Positions 20,428 through 31,417 of a stretch of 64,000 bases of DNA are shown in pieces (positions within the stretch are counted from its first letter, which is position 1; every line of letters starts with the position of its first letter). A model generated the notes under the pieces. It saw only the letters and a program-made list of their open reading frames with translations. It had not been told where the DNA came from and searched no databases. Source of the DNA: Alteromonas ponticola (GTDB lineage: Bacteria > Pseudomonadota > Gammaproteobacteria > Enterobacterales > Alteromonadaceae); NCBI RefSeq assembly GCF_012911815.1, contig NZ_JAATNW010000006.1, forward strand, positions 186,001-250,000, given 5' to 3'. The position numbers were made by a program, and so were the translations under genes.

Positions 20428-21765
20428 TTAAGTTGGCAGCCAGAATTCGGCAATCAAACCTTTCTCCGGATGATTTCTCAGTGAAATTTCGCCATGGTGG
20501 GCGCGAATGATCCTACGTGAAATTGCCAGGCCCAGGCCGGAGCCCATGCTTCCGCGGGCTTTATCACCTTGGGTAAACGGCATAAAGACGTCATCCAGTT
20601 CACTATCAGGGATGCCCGGGCCAAAATCGCGCACCCGGCAATACACGCGACATGCGTCTTTGTCTTCAAAGGTGGTCACTACAATATGGTTACTGCCGTA
20701 TCGAAACGCATTTTCAATGAGGTTATCCAGTACCCGTTTGATTGCGATTTTGCGTAAGGTCAACAACGGCACATCATTCATTTTCAGTTCGATATGATGA
20801 GTCTCTTCTATATGACGCGCTTGCGCCAATTCGCCTATCAGCTCGTTAAGGTTGGCTGACTCCAGACGTTCAGTGCCTTCCTGTCGGGCGTAATCAATAA
20901 ACTGATCGATGATCGCATTCATGTCTTCAATATCATTAACGATGCCCTCCTTTAACCAATCCTGCTCATCGGGCAACATTTCTGTGGCCAGCCTGACCCG
21001 CGTAAGGGGAGTGCGTAAATCATGAGAAATCCCCGCGGTCATAAGCGCGCGATCCCGTTCAAGTTGCTGTATCCCCTGATTCATTCGATTAAATGCCCGG
21101 GTCACTTCAATCATCTCGCTACTTCCCTGTTCGGTTAATGGTGCGGGTGATTTTCCCTGACCTACCAACAAGGCAGCTCGTTGCAACGCCTGTAAAGGGC
21201 GATTGAGGCGCCGCACAAACAGCCAGCCCCCAGCGACACTCAACACGCCAATCACCATCAGATACATGGTCAGTGGTGAGATGTTCGCTTCACTCAAGCC
21301 GGATATCGGAATCGCAATCCAGCGGTTAGGATAAGCATCCAGATTGATCCAGACTAAATAAGGCATTGCGGCATTTTCATTGGGTTGAGTACTTATTCTG
21401 ACATCTGCTCGGGTTTGTAGTGATTTAGATACTGAAGCTGACATAAAGCCGTAATAGGTCGCTTGGGGTAAGCCTTTTTGCATGGCCTGGCGAGCGGTAT
21501 AGATGCGGATACCGGTGGCGCGTGAAAAATCTGACTGCATCGCAGGCGGCGATTCCAGACGGTTATGGTTTATCAGCGTCTTGACTTGTGTAGCCAACAA
21601 ACTGTTAATTTGTTGATAGCTTGGTTGAATAAAATAGTAGGTGACCGACAGATAGGAGACGACCTGATTAATAAGCAACAATACACCAATCAGCAAAACG
21701 GTTTGCCCAAAGGCGCTTTTAGGTAGCATACGCATATAAGAAAGCTTAAGCCTGTTCGCCACCAT
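20428..21765 (-). CDS. envZ: Osmosensor histidine kinase EnvZ
   Basis: About 445 aa from the ATG at 21765; starts at 21774 (TTG) or 21735 (ATG, closest to the E. coli start) are also possible. Two membrane spans flank a periplasmic part (first about residues 20-45, second about 173-190 with [17 protein letters not shown]), then HAMP, the phosphoacceptor His248 in [14 protein letters not shown], and the ATPase with [17 protein letters not shown] and GSGLGLAI. It phosphorylates OmpR. The start overlaps the ompR end, so the two are co-translated. Confidence 0.94.
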   Translation of the reverse strand: MVANRLKLSYMRMLPKSAFGQTVLLIGVLLLINQVVSYLSVTYYFIQPSYQQINSLLATQVKTLINHNRLESPPAMQSDFSRATGIRIYTARQAMQKGLPQATYYGFMSASVSKSLQTRADVRISTQPNENAAMPYLVWINLDAYPNRWIAIPISGLSEANISPLTMYLMVIGVLSVAGGWLFVRRLNRPLQALQRAALLVGQGKSPAPLTEQGSSEMIEVTRAFNRMNQGIQQLERDRALMTAGISHDLRTPLTRVRLATEMLPDEQDWLKEGIVNDIEDMNAIIDQFIDYARQEGTERLESANLNELIGELAQARHIEETHHIELKMNDVPLLTLRKIAIKRVLDNLIENAFRYGSNHIVVTTFEDKDACRVYCRVRDFGPGIPDSELDDVFMPFTQGDKARGSMGSGLGLAISRRIIRAHHGEISLRNHPEKGLIAEFWLPT

Positions 21766-22471
21766 CAGGAACAAATACGTAACCTAAGCCCCACACTGTC
21801 TGAATGTAGCGCGGATTGGCCGGATCTTTTTCCAGCATGCGACGCAAGCGCGACACCTGTACATCGATACTGCGCTCCAGTGCGCTATAATCGCGACCAC
21901 GGGCCAAATTCATCAGCTTATCTCTGGAAAGAGGCTGTCTGGGATGCTGAACTAACGATTTCAGCACGGCAAACTCGCCGCTGGTTAAACTCATTGGTTT
22001 ACCATTGCCCGTCATTTCGCGGGTAGCCAGATTCAGGCGGTATTCACCAAAGCTGATCACCTGTTCATCTTTAGAAGGCGCCCCAGGGGCTTCAACAGAT
22101 TGACGGCGCATGACCGCTTTGACCCGGGCTAATAACTCACGCGGATTAAAAGGTTTGGGAAGGTAATCATCTGCGCCCATTTCCAGGCCAATGATGCGGT
22201 CGACTTCATCACCTTTTGCGGTCAGCATAATTATCGGTAACTGGCTTTCTGCCTGACGTAAGCGCCGGCAAATGGAAAGTCCATCTTCACCGGGTAGCAT
22301 TAGATCCAGCACCATCAAATGAAAATTTTCACGTTCTAATAAACGATCCATTTGCTCTGCGTTAGCCGCCGCTCTGACCTGATAGCCTTGTTCTACCAGG
22401 TACCGTTCCAGCAAGCTACGCAAACGCATATCGTCATCGACAACTAAAATTTTTGATGTTTCCTGACCCAT
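21746..22471 (-). CDS. ompR: Response regulator OmpR
   Basis: 241 aa from the ATG at 22471, which has AGGAA 6-7 bases upstream; a longer frame to 22543 lacks such a site. The receiver domain has the acidic pair in VVDDDMRLR, phosphoacceptor Asp56 in [11 protein letters not shown] and the conserved Lys in [12 protein letters not shown] winged-helix DNA-binding domain ends the protein ([16 protein letters not shown] ... VWGLGYVFV). With EnvZ it controls porins and osmotic genes. Confidence 0.96.
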   Translation of the reverse strand: MGQETSKILVVDDDMRLRSLLERYLVEQGYQVRAAANAEQMDRLLERENFHLMVLDLMLPGEDGLSICRRLRQAESQLPIIMLTAKGDEVDRIIGLEMGADDYLPKPFNPRELLARVKAVMRRQSVEAPGAPSKDEQVISFGEYRLNLATREMTGNGKPMSLTSGEFAVLKSLVQHPRQPLSRDKLMNLARGRDYSALERSIDVQVSRLRRMLEKDPANPRYIQTVWGLGYVFVPDGGEQA

Positions 22472-22667
22472 TACTAAGTTCCTGGCTGTGTTTAAAACAG
22501 TTACCTCTACTGGTTCACTATAACCACAAGCGTTTAAAAACAAAAAGTTTATCTACAGTGTTCTGATCAAATGAGTGTTACAAAATTTGTCAGTGGACCA
22601 ATATATAATTGCAATTCACCCTACTGCATGCGAAAAAGAATTATCAGGAAGGAATCGGAGTGAGTGA

Positions 22668-23015
22668 ATGAGCGTACCTGTTGATGCGGTTAAAAAAGAA
22701 TTAATGCTGGCCAGTCAGTGTGCATCGCGCAGGCGATATCGCAAGCAGTTCCGGCATTTGGAAAATGCCCACGTGCTGGGTCAACATGCCACGTTTTGGC
22801 ATACCTATGTGCATTGGAAAATGTTGCGATGGGGTGTCAGACATCTTTCGATAAAAGAAGTGGTTGGTCAAGTGCTTCGGATAATAGGAGCGCTTACCAA
22901 AACCCCATTCGGGTTGTTGCCAGAAGGTAATACGGGCGGGGCAAATGTCAGTCCATTTAAGCCAATGCCATTAAAACCTGAGCATGCAAGACTGTTGAAC
23001 AAGCCTCTGGAATAG
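22668..23015 (+). CDS. DUF3703 family protein
   Basis: 115 aa. It matches the DUF3703 pattern as I know it: HLENAHVLGQHATFWHTYVHW, then a basic amphipathic middle, then the conserved LPEGNTGGANVSPFKPMPL near the end. The function of the family is unknown; members are small, probably membrane-associated proteins seen beside diverse genes. GGAG lies 8 bases before the ATG. It stands alone on the plus strand, converging on prkB 7 bases away. Confidence 0.75.
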   Translation: MSVPVDAVKKELMLASQCASRRRYRKQFRHLENAHVLGQHATFWHTYVHWKMLRWGVRHLSIKEVVGQVLRIIGALTKTPFGLLPEGNTGGANVSPFKPMPLKPEHARLLNKPLE

Positions 23016-23022
23016 GGCTGAG

Positions 23023-23925
23023 CTACTTTTCTGACAGCCAATCCATCTGATGGCCAGCGCGGCGCTTCTTATCCAGCAGTTCTTCGATCAGCGGGGTTAA
23101 AATTAGCTCCATGGCCAATCCCATCTTTCCTCCGGGCACCACAATGGTATTGATGCGCGACATAAACGCGCCATCAATCATTTGTAAAAGATAAGGAAAG
23201 TTCACGGTTTTCATTTCGCGGCGAAAACGCACGACCACAAAACTCTCATCCTGCGATGGAATTTCACGGGCAGAAAACGGGTTGGAGGTATCTACTGTCG
23301 GCACCCGCTGAAAGTTAACGTGGGTGCGTGAAAATTGCGGCGTTATGTAATGAAAGTAATCATCCAGGCCTCGAACAATGCTGCTCATTACTGCCTCACG
23401 CGAATGGCCTCTATCTGTGGTATCACGGACGATTTTCTGGATCCACTCCAAATTCACAATAGGCACCATGCCTACCAGCAAATCCACGTGGCGGGCAACA
23501 TCGTTGTCTTCGGTCTTTACCCCACCATGCAGACCTTCATAGAACAATAAGTCTGTATTGGGCGGTAAATCCTGCCAAGGGGTGAACGTGCCGGGCATCT
23601 GATTAAACGGCACGGCTTCATCAAATGTATGTAAATACTGACGAAACTTGCCATGACCGGATTCACCGTATTCTTTAAACAGTGTCTCCAGCAGATCGAA
23701 ATCGTTCGCCTTGGGACCAAAGTAGCTGATATGGCGTCCTTGCTCCTGCGCTTTACGAATCTCAACTTCCATCTCAGGACGGGTAAAGCGGTGAAAGCTG
23801 TCACCACCAATCACCGCTGAATTAACTCGCAGGTTTCGGAAAATATGGCGAATGGCATTGGTCGTCGTGGTCGTGCCTGCACCGGAGGAACCAGTAATGG
23901 CGATAATAGGGTGTTTAACAGACAT
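23023..23925 (-). CDS. prkB: Phosphoribulokinase-like protein PrkB
   Basis: 300 aa. P-loop GSSGAGTTTTTNAI at about residues 12-25 and the family motifs GGDSFHRFTRPEME, YEGLHGGV and VNLEWIQKI. It belongs to the phosphoribulokinase/uridine kinase family; the E. coli homologue of this heterotrophic type is called PrkB and has no proven role in carbon fixation. No RuBisCO gene is present here, so a Calvin cycle role should not be assumed. Confidence 0.9.
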   Translation of the reverse strand: MSVKHPIIAITGSSGAGTTTTTNAIRHIFRNLRVNSAVIGGDSFHRFTRPEMEVEIRKAQEQGRHISYFGPKANDFDLLETLFKEYGESGHGKFRQYLHTFDEAVPFNQMPGTFTPWQDLPPNTDLLFYEGLHGGVKTEDNDVARHVDLLVGMVPIVNLEWIQKIVRDTTDRGHSREAVMSSIVRGLDDYFHYITPQFSRTHVNFQRVPTVDTSNPFSAREIPSQDESFVVVRFRREMKTVNFPYLLQMIDGAFMSRINTIVVPGGKMGLAMELILTPLIEELLDKKRRAGHQMDWLSEK

Positions 23926-24076
23926 AAAACTTCGACCTTATTTCAACATGGTTGTTAAGCTTACCAGTTTATAAAGCGAAGGGAAGCTTTGTCGCGAGTC
24001 GGCAACAGGCAAGGCACCGATAGACGCACTGGCAACTACCCATATCAGTAAAATTTGGTCTTGGTTGGTAAGTGCA

Positions 24077-24112
24077 CACTCTCTGCAAGTAGCCTTTATT
24101 TCGCAGAGAGTG
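24077..24112 (-). repeat. Inverted repeat downstream of purD
   Basis: Arms 24077-24086 and 24103-24112 are perfect 10-base reverse complements (cactctctgc and its complement) around 16 bases. It lies 8 bases after the purD stop. There is no T-run on either strand, so it may be a processing or stabilising hairpin rather than a simple terminator. Confidence 0.55.
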
Positions 24113-24119
24113 CTGACAA

Positions 24120-25409
24120 TTAAACTTTGCTCTCGCGAGCAATCGCGCGATGAGCAATGTCGGTACGAAAATACATATCTGGCCAACTGATGGCGTTCAC
24201 TAACTCGTACGCATTTTCCTGCGCTTCAGTTACATTGTTCCCCAATGCAGTTGCACACAATACGCGGCCACCACTGGTGACCACCTGATTGTTCTTGATG
24301 GCAGTGCCGGCGTGAAATACTTTGCCCTGCAAGCCACTGGCCTGTTCGAGACCGTGGATTGGTAACCCTTTATCGTAGTTGCCGGGATAACCGCCTGCGG
24401 CAAGAACCACCCCTACAGCCGCGCGTTCGTCAAAAGTGATGGATGCCTGATCCAGCTGTTCCTTACACGCCAGCAAACAAAGCTCGGCCAAATCTGACTT
24501 AAGACGCATCATAATAGGCTGGGTTTCTGGATCGCCAAAACGGCAATTGTATTCAATTACTTTAGGCGTACCATCGGCCATGATCATCAATCCAGCGTAC
24601 AAGAAGCCCGAGTAAGGATTGCCCTCGGCAGCCATACCCGCAACCGTGGGTTCAATCACTTCCTGCATGATGCGACGATGAATATCAGCGGTGACCACGG
24701 GGGCAGGAGAATACGCGCCCATTCCGCCTGTATTCGGTCCTTTGTCACCATTGGCGGCGCGTTTATGATCCTGGCTGGTTGCGAACGGCAGAATATTTTT
24801 GCCATCTACCATCACGATAAACGACGCTTCTTCGCCGTCTAGAAACTCTTCGATAACCACCCGGCTGCCAGCTTCACCAAATACATTATCGGCAAGCATG
24901 TCGCGAATAGCAGACTCGGCATCGGTTAACTTCATTGCCACAATGACGCCTTTGCCTGCCGCCAAACCGTCTGCCTTGATTACGATAGGCGCGCCCTTTT
25001 CCCTGACATAAGCTAACGCCTCATCGATTTGGGTGAAGGTGGCATATTCGGCAGTGGGGATCTTGTGACGAGCAAGAAAATCTTTGGTAAACGCCTTGGA
25101 GCCTTCTAGTTGAGCGGCTGCCTGGGTGGGGCCGAAAATAGCCAGCCCCGCTTGGTTGAATGCGTCAACGACACCTTCAACCAGCGGTGCTTCGGGCCCT
25201 ACAATCGTAAGTTGAATGGACTTGTCTTTGGCAAAGTTAATCAGAGCAGGAATATCCGTTACTCCGATTTCCACATTTTGAAGTTTTGCTTCCGATGCGG
25301 TGCCAGCATTACCCGGTGCGACATACACGTGCTTAACGTTTTCTGATTGCGCCACTTTCCAGGCTAATGCATGCTCACGGCCACCGCCGCCAATTACAAG
25401 TACGTTCAT
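24120..25409 (-). CDS. purD: Phosphoribosylamine-glycine ligase
   Basis: 429 aa, the exact E. coli length. ATP-grasp enzyme of purine synthesis (second step), joining glycine to phosphoribosylamine. The start MNVLVIGGGGREHALAWK and the signature NCRFGDPETQ (metal site) are present. It is the last gene of purH-methyltransferase-purD; the methyltransferase stop is 12 bases from its start, so one transcript is likely. Confidence 0.97.
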   Translation of the reverse strand: MNVLVIGGGGREHALAWKVAQSENVKHVYVAPGNAGTASEAKLQNVEIGVTDIPALINFAKDKSIQLTIVGPEAPLVEGVVDAFNQAGLAIFGPTQAAAQLEGSKAFTKDFLARHKIPTAEYATFTQIDEALAYVREKGAPIVIKADGLAAGKGVIVAMKLTDAESAIRDMLADNVFGEAGSRVVIEEFLDGEEASFIVMVDGKNILPFATSQDHKRAANGDKGPNTGGMGAYSPAPVVTADIHRRIMQEVIEPTVAGMAAEGNPYSGFLYAGLMIMADGTPKVIEYNCRFGDPETQPIMMRLKSDLAELCLLACKEQLDQASITFDERAAVGVVLAAGGYPGNYDKGLPIHGLEQASGLQGKVFHAGTAIKNNQVVTSGGRVLCATALGNNVTEAQENAYELVNAISWPDMYFRTDIAHRAIARESKV

Positions 25410-25421
25410 TCAAGCTTTCCG

Positions 25422-26237
25422 TTAGTTTTTAGGTTTTACAAATTTCAGGGTCATTCGGTTGCTCTCACCAATCGCGAGGTATTTATCTTTGTTCTCTTCG
25501 CCCATTGCCATACTAGGCGGTAAAGACCAAACACCGCGGGGGTGATCTGCTGTGTCCATGGGGTTAGCGTTAACATCACTTTCCGCTGCCAGAGTGAAAC
25601 CCGCTGCTTCAGCGGCATCGACTACCAACGATTTTTTAATATAGCCACTCTTTTCCATGGTGACATCGTCAGCCGACTCAGGTAATTGATGATCCACTAC
25701 ACCCAGTATACCACCTGGTTTTAATGCTTTAAAAAATGCGGCAAACGCTTTGTTAAGTGATTCCTCACCTTTTTGCATGTACCAGTTGTGCACATTTCTG
25801 AAGGTTAAAACTGCATCAGCGCTTCCCGGCTTCGCCAGGTCAGGGGCTAGCACAGCGTCGAAGGCGGTTAATTCAATGTCGGCATACGGTGGGTGATTGG
25901 CAATTTTATCTTTAAATTGGTTAAGGTAGCGGCTGTAATATTTTGGCGAATTTTCGGTCACATGAAAATGCGCAGCAATCAGTTTTCCGTTTTCTTTAAG
26001 CATTGGCGCTAGAATATCGGTGTACCAACCACCGCCTGGCCAAATCTCAACCACGGTCATATTAGGTTCAATACCAAAAAACCGCAGGGTCTGTTGTGGA
26101 TTGCGGTATTCATCTCTCAAACGGTCTTTCATTTCACGGTGTTCGTTAGCTACCGCATCTGTTATGGGATCGGCTACTGCCGTGGCAGTCGCCAGGGTCA
26201 ATAGTGCGGCAGAAAGTAACGTGACTAATGGCTTCAT
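25422..26237 (-). CDS. Exported class I SAM-dependent methyltransferase
   Basis: 271 aa from the ATG at 26237, which follows AGGAAG. A signal peptide (KPLVTLLSAALLTLATATAVA) shows that it is exported, unusual for a SAM enzyme. The mature part has motif I as VVEIWPGGGWYTDIL, the acidic end of the next strand and a later 'GGILGVVDHQL' motif. This exported type is common in marine gammaproteobacteria; the substrate is unknown and SAM supply in the periplasm is unclear. It interrupts purH and purD on the same strand. Confidence 0.82.
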   Translation of the reverse strand: MKPLVTLLSAALLTLATATAVADPITDAVANEHREMKDRLRDEYRNPQQTLRFFGIEPNMTVVEIWPGGGWYTDILAPMLKENGKLIAAHFHVTENSPKYYSRYLNQFKDKIANHPPYADIELTAFDAVLAPDLAKPGSADAVLTFRNVHNWYMQKGEESLNKAFAAFFKALKPGGILGVVDHQLPESADDVTMEKSGYIKKSLVVDAAEAAGFTLAAESDVNANPMDTADHPRGVWSLPPSMAMGEENKDKYLAIGESNRMTLKFVKPKN

Positions 26238-26372
26238 AGGACTTCCTTGGTTAATTTGCAGAAAAAAGCGCGACAAGTAAAATTATTGCCGCGTAAAGTA
26301 TTACCAGTGTAGCCACAAATTTGCGAAGTTGAATCGTTTTATGCGATTAATTTCAACAAATTAACGTTTAAT

Positions 26373-27971
26373 TTAATGGCGGAAGTGACGCATGCCTGTG
26401 AATACCATGGCAATACCATGTTCGTTAGCTGCGGCGATGACTTCGTCGTCGCGCATTGAACCCCCGGGTTGAATCACGGCTTTAACGCCCGCTTCTGCCG
26501 CGGCATCAATTCCATCACGGAAGGGAAAGAATGCATCCGAGGCCATTACACATCCAGCAACCTGGAGGTTTTCATCTGCCGCTTTAATGCCTGCAATTTT
26601 GGCCGAATAGACACGACTCATCTGGCCTGCGCCAACACCGATGGTCATGCCATCCTTGCAATAAACAATAGCGTTGGACTTTACATACTTGGCCACTTTC
26701 CAGCAAAACAGCAGATCTTTAAGTTCTTCAGCAGAAGGTTGACGCTCTGTCACCACCGTTAAGTCATCGGCTTCTACCATGCCAAAGTCGCGCTCCTGCA
26801 CCAACAGACCACCGTTCACGCGCTTGAAATCGTAACCATCGGTGAGTTGACCGTGCCAGTCACCGCAGCTTAATAAACGCACGTTTTTCTTCGTAGAAAT
26901 CACTTTTTGTGCAGCTTCACTGACTGCAGGTGCAATAATGACTTCAACAAACTGACGCTCAACAATGGCGCTGGCAGTTTGTTCGTCCAGCTCACGATTA
27001 AACGCAATAATGCCACCGAAGGCAGAAGTGGGGTCGGTTTTATAGGCGCGATTGTAGGCCTCAAGAATGTTCTCGCCAATGGCCACACCACACGGGTTGG
27101 CGTGTTTAACAATGACACAGGCCGCTTCGGTAAATTCTTTTACGCACTCTAATGCGGCATCGGTATCAGCAATGTTATTGAACGACAGTTCTTTACCCTG
27201 TAACTGTGTAGCAGTGGCGACCGAGGCTTCCTGAATGACATTTTCCACGTAGAACGCAGCGCTTTGATGGCTGTTTTCACCGTAGCGCAAGTCCTGCTTT
27301 TTGCTCAGCTGCATATTGAAGGTGCGTGGAAACTCGCTGTGCTGATGGTCGAAATCTTCTTCGCAATCGGTCTGCTCTAACTTTGCACCAAAATAATTGG
27401 CGATCATACCGTCATATTCAGCGGTGTGCTCAAAGGCTTTAATCGCTAAATCAAACCGCGTCGGGTAAGAAACCGAGTTCTGGTTTTGCTGCATTTCCTC
27501 AACCACGCGTTGATAATCGCTGGCATTAACCACGATGGTGACGTCGTTATGGTTTTTTGCCGCTGCACGCACCATGGTAGGGCCGCCAATATCGATATTT
27601 TCGATAGCATCTGCTAATGAACAATCTTCTTTGGCAACGGTGGCGGCAAACGGATACAAATTAACCGCAACTAGATCGATAGCGCTGATATCGTTTTCGG
27701 CCATAACCGTTTCGTCCTGACCACGGCGGCCTAAAATGCCACCGTGCACTTTTGGGTGCAAGGTCTTTACCCGACCATCCATTATTTCAGGGTGTCCAGT
27801 GTATTGAGATACCTCAATGACCGGTAAACCGGCCTCGGCAAGCAATTTTGCGGTGCCACCAGTGGACAATAACTCAACACCAGCCTGATGCAGTGCCTGA
27901 GCAAATTCAACAATTCCGGTTTTATCAGAAACACTTAACAGTGCGCGTTTTATAGGTTTAGGTGCGTGCAT
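26373..27971 (-). CDS. purH: Bifunctional AICAR formyltransferase / IMP cyclohydrolase
   Basis: 532 aa. It performs the last two steps of IMP synthesis. The N-terminal cyclohydrolase (MGS-like) domain has [17 protein letters not shown] and [11 protein letters not shown]; the formyltransferase domain has the catalytic KHANPCGVA motif and [12 protein letters not shown]. It follows fis after a terminator, and heads the purH-methyltransferase-purD set. Confidence 0.97.
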   Translation of the reverse strand: MHAPKPIKRALLSVSDKTGIVEFAQALHQAGVELLSTGGTAKLLAEAGLPVIEVSQYTGHPEIMDGRVKTLHPKVHGGILGRRGQDETVMAENDISAIDLVAVNLYPFAATVAKEDCSLADAIENIDIGGPTMVRAAAKNHNDVTIVVNASDYQRVVEEMQQNQNSVSYPTRFDLAIKAFEHTAEYDGMIANYFGAKLEQTDCEEDFDHQHSEFPRTFNMQLSKKQDLRYGENSHQSAAFYVENVIQEASVATATQLQGKELSFNNIADTDAALECVKEFTEAACVIVKHANPCGVAIGENILEAYNRAYKTDPTSAFGGIIAFNRELDEQTASAIVERQFVEVIIAPAVSEAAQKVISTKKNVRLLSCGDWHGQLTDGYDFKRVNGGLLVQERDFGMVEADDLTVVTERQPSAEELKDLLFCWKVAKYVKSNAIVYCKDGMTIGVGAGQMSRVYSAKIAGIKAADENLQVAGCVMASDAFFPFRDGIDAAAEAGVKAVIQPGGSMRDDEVIAAANEHGIAMVFTGMRHFRH

Positions 27972-27999
27972 AATAGAATTTAACTAAATTATTAAGAGT

Positions 28000-28029
28000 G
28001 AAACAAAAAGAGCACCAATCGGTGCTCTT
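28000..28029 (-). terminator. Rho-independent terminator of dusB-fis
   Basis: On the minus strand a 9-bp stem (28029-28021 with 28016-28008, loop 28020-28017) is followed by TTTTTGTTT. It is 25 bases after the fis stop and upstream of purH. Confidence 0.9.
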
Positions 28030-28053
28030 CGTTAGGGCCAGGCCCGTGCAGTC

Positions 28054-28347
28054 TTAGTTCATGCCGTACTGCTTCAACTTCTTGCGAAGCGTACCGCGGT
28101 TGATTCCCATCATGATCGCCGCGCGGGTTTGATTGCCGCGGGTATAAGTCATGACTTCCTCAAGCAAAGGCGCTTCTACTTCCGCCAGTACTAAATCGTA
28201 CAAATTATCGATATTGGCGTTGTCCAATTGCTTCAGGTATTTATTTACAGCTTGCTTAACCGAATCACGCAATGGCTTTTGCGCCTGCGTCTGAGAAGGA
28301 GTGGTTACCGTTGTTGTAAAAGGTGAAGTCACATTTTGATCGAACAT
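28054..28347 (-). CDS. fis: DNA-binding protein Fis
   Basis: 97 aa (E. coli 98). The C-terminal helix-turn-helix is nearly identical to the enterobacterial one: [20 protein letters not shown] then KKLKQYGMN. Fis bends DNA and controls rRNA, growth-phase and recombination functions. It is 30 bases after dusB, the conserved dusB-fis pair. Confidence 0.97.
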   Translation of the reverse strand: MFDQNVTSPFTTTVTTPSQTQAQKPLRDSVKQAVNKYLKQLDNANIDNLYDLVLAEVEAPLLEEVMTYTRGNQTRAAIMMGINRGTLRKKLKQYGMN

Positions 28348-28377
28348 AATACTTTCTTGCTCTTTAGTTAGTCATCA

Positions 28378-29367
28378 CTATGCTGCAGGAAAAACATTGT
28401 TTGCTTGCAGCGATTGAAAATATCGTTCAAGTACATTGAGTTGCTCATCAGCATCCTCAATAGCATTGAACTGTTTGCGAAACTGTCGATCCGTATCATG
28501 TTCCGCCAAATACCAGCCAACGTGCTTTCGGGCAATTCGAACACCGGCAATGCCGGCATAAAACCCGTGAACGTTGTTTACATGCTCACTTAGTACCTGG
28601 TGTTGTTCAGACAACGACGGTGGCGGGAGGTTCTCACCGGTGGTCAGGAAATGTTCAATTTGCCTGAAAATCCAAGGGTTACCCTGAGCGCCTCTGCCAA
28701 TCATTAAGCCATCTGCACCTGTTTTACTGAGCACGTCCAGTGCTTTATGTGGTGAGGTAACGTCCCCATTTGCTACAACGGGGATAGATACGGCCTGTTT
28801 AATTTGCCGAATCGTGTCGTACTCCGCCTCACCTTTGTACATACATGCCCGGGTTCTGCCATGAACCGCTAACGATTGTATGCCGTTATCTTGCGCAATC
28901 TTTGCAATTTGTACACCGTTACGATTATCGGTATCCCACCCGGTCCGTATTTTCAGGGTCACAGGTACGTCAACCGCCGCAACAACTGCACAAATGATTG
29001 CTTCCACCTGTTCGGGGTATTGCAACAACGCCGAACCGGCCAATTTTTTGTTAACCTTCTTGGCAGGGCATCCCATATTGATATCAATGATTTGCGCGCC
29101 ATTTTCCACGTTTAAACGAGCAGCATTCGCCATTAACTCAGGCTCAGCTCCTGCAATCTGCACAGAGCGAATTCCAGTCTCGCCGCTGTGATCCATGCGA
29201 TGTTTCGATTTTTCGGTATTCCACACCCGCGGATTGCTGGACAACATCTCAGACACCACCAACCCCGCACCCATACGTTTGCAAAGCTGACGAAAAGGTC
29301 TGTCAGTAACCCCCGCCATAGGCGCGAGCATCAAATTATTGTCGAGCGAGTAAGGACCGATTCGCAT
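28378..29367 (-). CDS. dusB: tRNA-dihydrouridine synthase B
   Basis: 329 aa FMN enzyme that reduces uridine to dihydrouridine in the tRNA D-loop. Motifs: [13 protein letters not shown] near the start, the [10 protein letters not shown] loop with the catalytic Cys, VHGRTR and [15 protein letters not shown]. It forms an operon with fis and lies downstream of prmA, as in E. coli. Confidence 0.95.
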   Translation of the reverse strand: MRIGPYSLDNNLMLAPMAGVTDRPFRQLCKRMGAGLVVSEMLSSNPRVWNTEKSKHRMDHSGETGIRSVQIAGAEPELMANAARLNVENGAQIIDINMGCPAKKVNKKLAGSALLQYPEQVEAIICAVVAAVDVPVTLKIRTGWDTDNRNGVQIAKIAQDNGIQSLAVHGRTRACMYKGEAEYDTIRQIKQAVSIPVVANGDVTSPHKALDVLSKTGADGLMIGRGAQGNPWIFRQIEHFLTTGENLPPPSLSEQHQVLSEHVNNVHGFYAGIAGVRIARKHVGWYLAEHDTDRQFRKQFNAIEDADEQLNVLERYFQSLQANNVFPAA

Positions 29368-29522
29368 AGTAAATATTAAACAACGATTGTGCAGAAATTA
29401 AACAACTTGCCCAAACGGGGCGCCAAGTGTACGCGTTTTCGAAACGTAAGGAAAGGCTAAAAATCGCACAAAATCTTGCGTTCGGCCCTTGACAAAGACC
29501 TTGTAATTTCAACGTCAAAGCT

Positions 29523-29538
29523 TTGCATACGTATGCAA
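29523..29538. promoter_or_regulatory. 16-bp perfect palindrome upstream of dusB-fis
   Basis: TTGCATACGTATGCAA is its own reverse complement. It lies in the 237-base gap between prmA and dusB, about 155 bases before dusB. It is AT-rich and has no T-run, so it looks more like an operator than a terminator. No regulator is identified. Confidence 0.35.
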
Positions 29539-29604
29539 TATTAGGATGAATATCCTAGCCGTAGAGTAAAGGTGAAATTTATCAACTACCTGTTGGAATG
29601 AATG

Positions 29605-30483
29605 CTATGATTTTACGCCTGATACCCGCGCCCACTCTCCATCAACAACGCTCTCTTCCAGGCGCATATCTTTTACGTACGAGGCCTCAATTTTATCGAT
29701 TTGCTCGGCGAGTATACCGGACAAAACAATTAACCCGCCTTTTTTTGCATATGCAGTGATGGTGTCTTGCAGTTCAATGAGTGGGCCCGAGAGAATATTG
29801 GCCATCACTACATCGGCTTTTAATGCTGGTTGATGTTCTGGCAGAAAAACCTGTAGGCGATCGGCCACGTTATTGCGCCTGGCATTTTCCATGGAGGCTT
29901 GCAACGCCTGAGGATCGATATCAATTCCAATCACTTTGCTGGCTCCCAGTTTCAGTGCTGCCAAGGCTAATATGCCGGAACCACAGCCAAAGTCGACCAC
30001 CACTTTGTCTTGTACATCGATACTGTCGAGCCAGCGCAGACACAGTGAGGTGGTGGGGTGCGTGCCGGTACCAAACGCCAGACCCGGATCTAGCATGACA
30101 TTCACTGCACTCGGATCGGGAACTTCCCGCCAGCTAGGGCAAATCCATAACCGCTTGCCAAATTGCATCGGATGAAAGTTATCCATCCATTCTCGTTCCC
30201 AATCTTTATCTTCTAATGGATCCAGTTTATAAGTGAAGTTGTCGCCCAACACTTTGGCTTTCTTTAAGTTATTGATAATTTCACGTAAATCATCGGCGGC
30301 ATCGAATAAACCGACGACCTGCGTATCCGGCCACAGCATCACTTCACCAGGCTTAGGCTCATACATGGGGGTGTCTTTTGCATCTAAAAAAGTTACAGCC
30401 TTTGCGCCATTGGCCGATAACATGTTGCCGATTTGCTCAGCTTGCTCTGCAGTAGAATCGATTTTTAGTTGAAGCCAGGGCAT
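29605..30483 (-). CDS. prmA: Ribosomal protein L11 methyltransferase
   Basis: 292 aa (E. coli 293). It trimethylates ribosomal protein L11. Motif I is [19 protein letters not shown], preceded by [15 protein letters not shown]; the N-terminal substrate domain ([10 protein letters not shown]) is complete. Order prmA-dusB-fis is conserved. In E. coli accBC lie close upstream; here accC is about 13.9 kb away. Confidence 0.96.
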   Translation of the reverse strand: MPWLQLKIDSTAEQAEQIGNMLSANGAKAVTFLDAKDTPMYEPKPGEVMLWPDTQVVGLFDAADDLREIINNLKKAKVLGDNFTYKLDPLEDKDWEREWMDNFHPMQFGKRLWICPSWREVPDPSAVNVMLDPGLAFGTGTHPTTSLCLRWLDSIDVQDKVVVDFGCGSGILALAALKLGASKVIGIDIDPQALQASMENARRNNVADRLQVFLPEHQPALKADVVMANILSGPLIELQDTITAYAKKGGLIVLSGILAEQIDKIEASYVKDMRLEESVVDGEWARVSGVKS

Positions 30484-30604
30484 GGTATTTTCACTTTTAA
30501 CGGTTAGGCAAATGCAATTAGTATTTTAACAAACTGCAAGATATAAATGGAATGGTATACTTTTACCCGGCTTGTGTCTGCGTCGCTATAAGAGAGTTGT
30601 TTGT

Positions 30605-31417
30605 TTGAAGCTTTTCATATTTAAAATTTTTTTGCTGCTTTCAGTGTTTAACGCTGAACTGTTTGCGCGTGAAATTGAGGTCGCCGCGGGTTGGGATAAG
30701 CCCCCTTACATTATCACCAGCGGGCACAGTGGCTTTGAAGTGGAACTGACTAAATCCATTTTAAATGAACTGGGTCATGAAATGGTGCCTATTTTCGTGC
30801 CCATGGGGCGTATCCCCCGTATGGTCGGCGAGGAAAGTGTCGGTATTGGCCTGACAATGAATCACAGACACAAGGTTAGTCGGGAAATTCTCAGTGAAAT
30901 TTACGTTGCATATCAGAATGTTGCGGTGACATTGGCAAGTCGAAATGTCACTATTAATCAGCCGGCTGATCTGAAAAACTTAACCGTCATTGGCTTTCAA
31001 ACCGCGAAAGCAATATTAGGCGTTGAATACGAGCGTGCGGTCATGCACCACACCGGCTATCTGGAAACCCCCCAACAAAGCCGTCAGGTATCCATGTTAC
31101 TTTTAGGTAGTGTGGACGTGGCAGTGATGGACAGAAACATTTTTAACTATTTCAAACGCCAGCTACCCTCAAATCAGCAAATGCCAACAAATGTGCATGA
31201 AATATTCCCGGTCACCTTTTATCGGGCTGCTATTCCCGATCCAGAATTAAGAAAAGGCTTTAACCGGGTTTTAGGCGAAATGATTAGCGATGGACGCTAT
31301 AAGGCATTAAGTGAGAAATTTAACGTTGTCGATTTACTCGACCGAATCGATCATCCGATGGAAAAGAAGCTGCCCGTGATAAAAGCAGATGAGAATGAAC
31401 AAACCAGCCAGCAATAG
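30605..31417 (+). CDS. Periplasmic substrate-binding-like protein (SBP_bac_3 type)
   Basis: 270 aa from a TTG at 30605, which has AGAGAG 8 bases before and gives a proper signal peptide (LKLFIFKIFLLLSVFNAELFA); an upstream TTG at 30572 would add 11 basic residues. The mature part has the amino-acid-binding fold: VAAGWDKPPYI, SGFEVELTKSIL, the hinge and a C-terminal 'ISDGRYKALSEKF' helix. No permease or ATPase genes are near, so it may be an orphan sensor or binding protein. It overlaps the next gene. Confidence 0.8.
   Translation: MKLFIFKIFLLLSVFNAELFAREIEVAAGWDKPPYIITSGHSGFEVELTKSILNELGHEMVPIFVPMGRIPRMVGEESVGIGLTMNHRHKVSREILSEIYVAYQNVAVTLASRNVTINQPADLKNLTVIGFQTAKAILGVEYERAVMHHTGYLETPQQSRQVSMLLLGSVDVAVMDRNIFNYFKRQLPSNQQMPTNVHEIFPVTFYRAAIPDPELRKGFNRVLGEMISDGRYKALSEKFNVVDLLDRIDHPMEKKLPVIKADENEQTSQQ

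Noticed and set aside
23023..23925. PrkB as evidence for carbon fixation
   Set aside because: The heterotrophic PrkB type is common in gammaproteobacteria and no RuBisCO gene is present.
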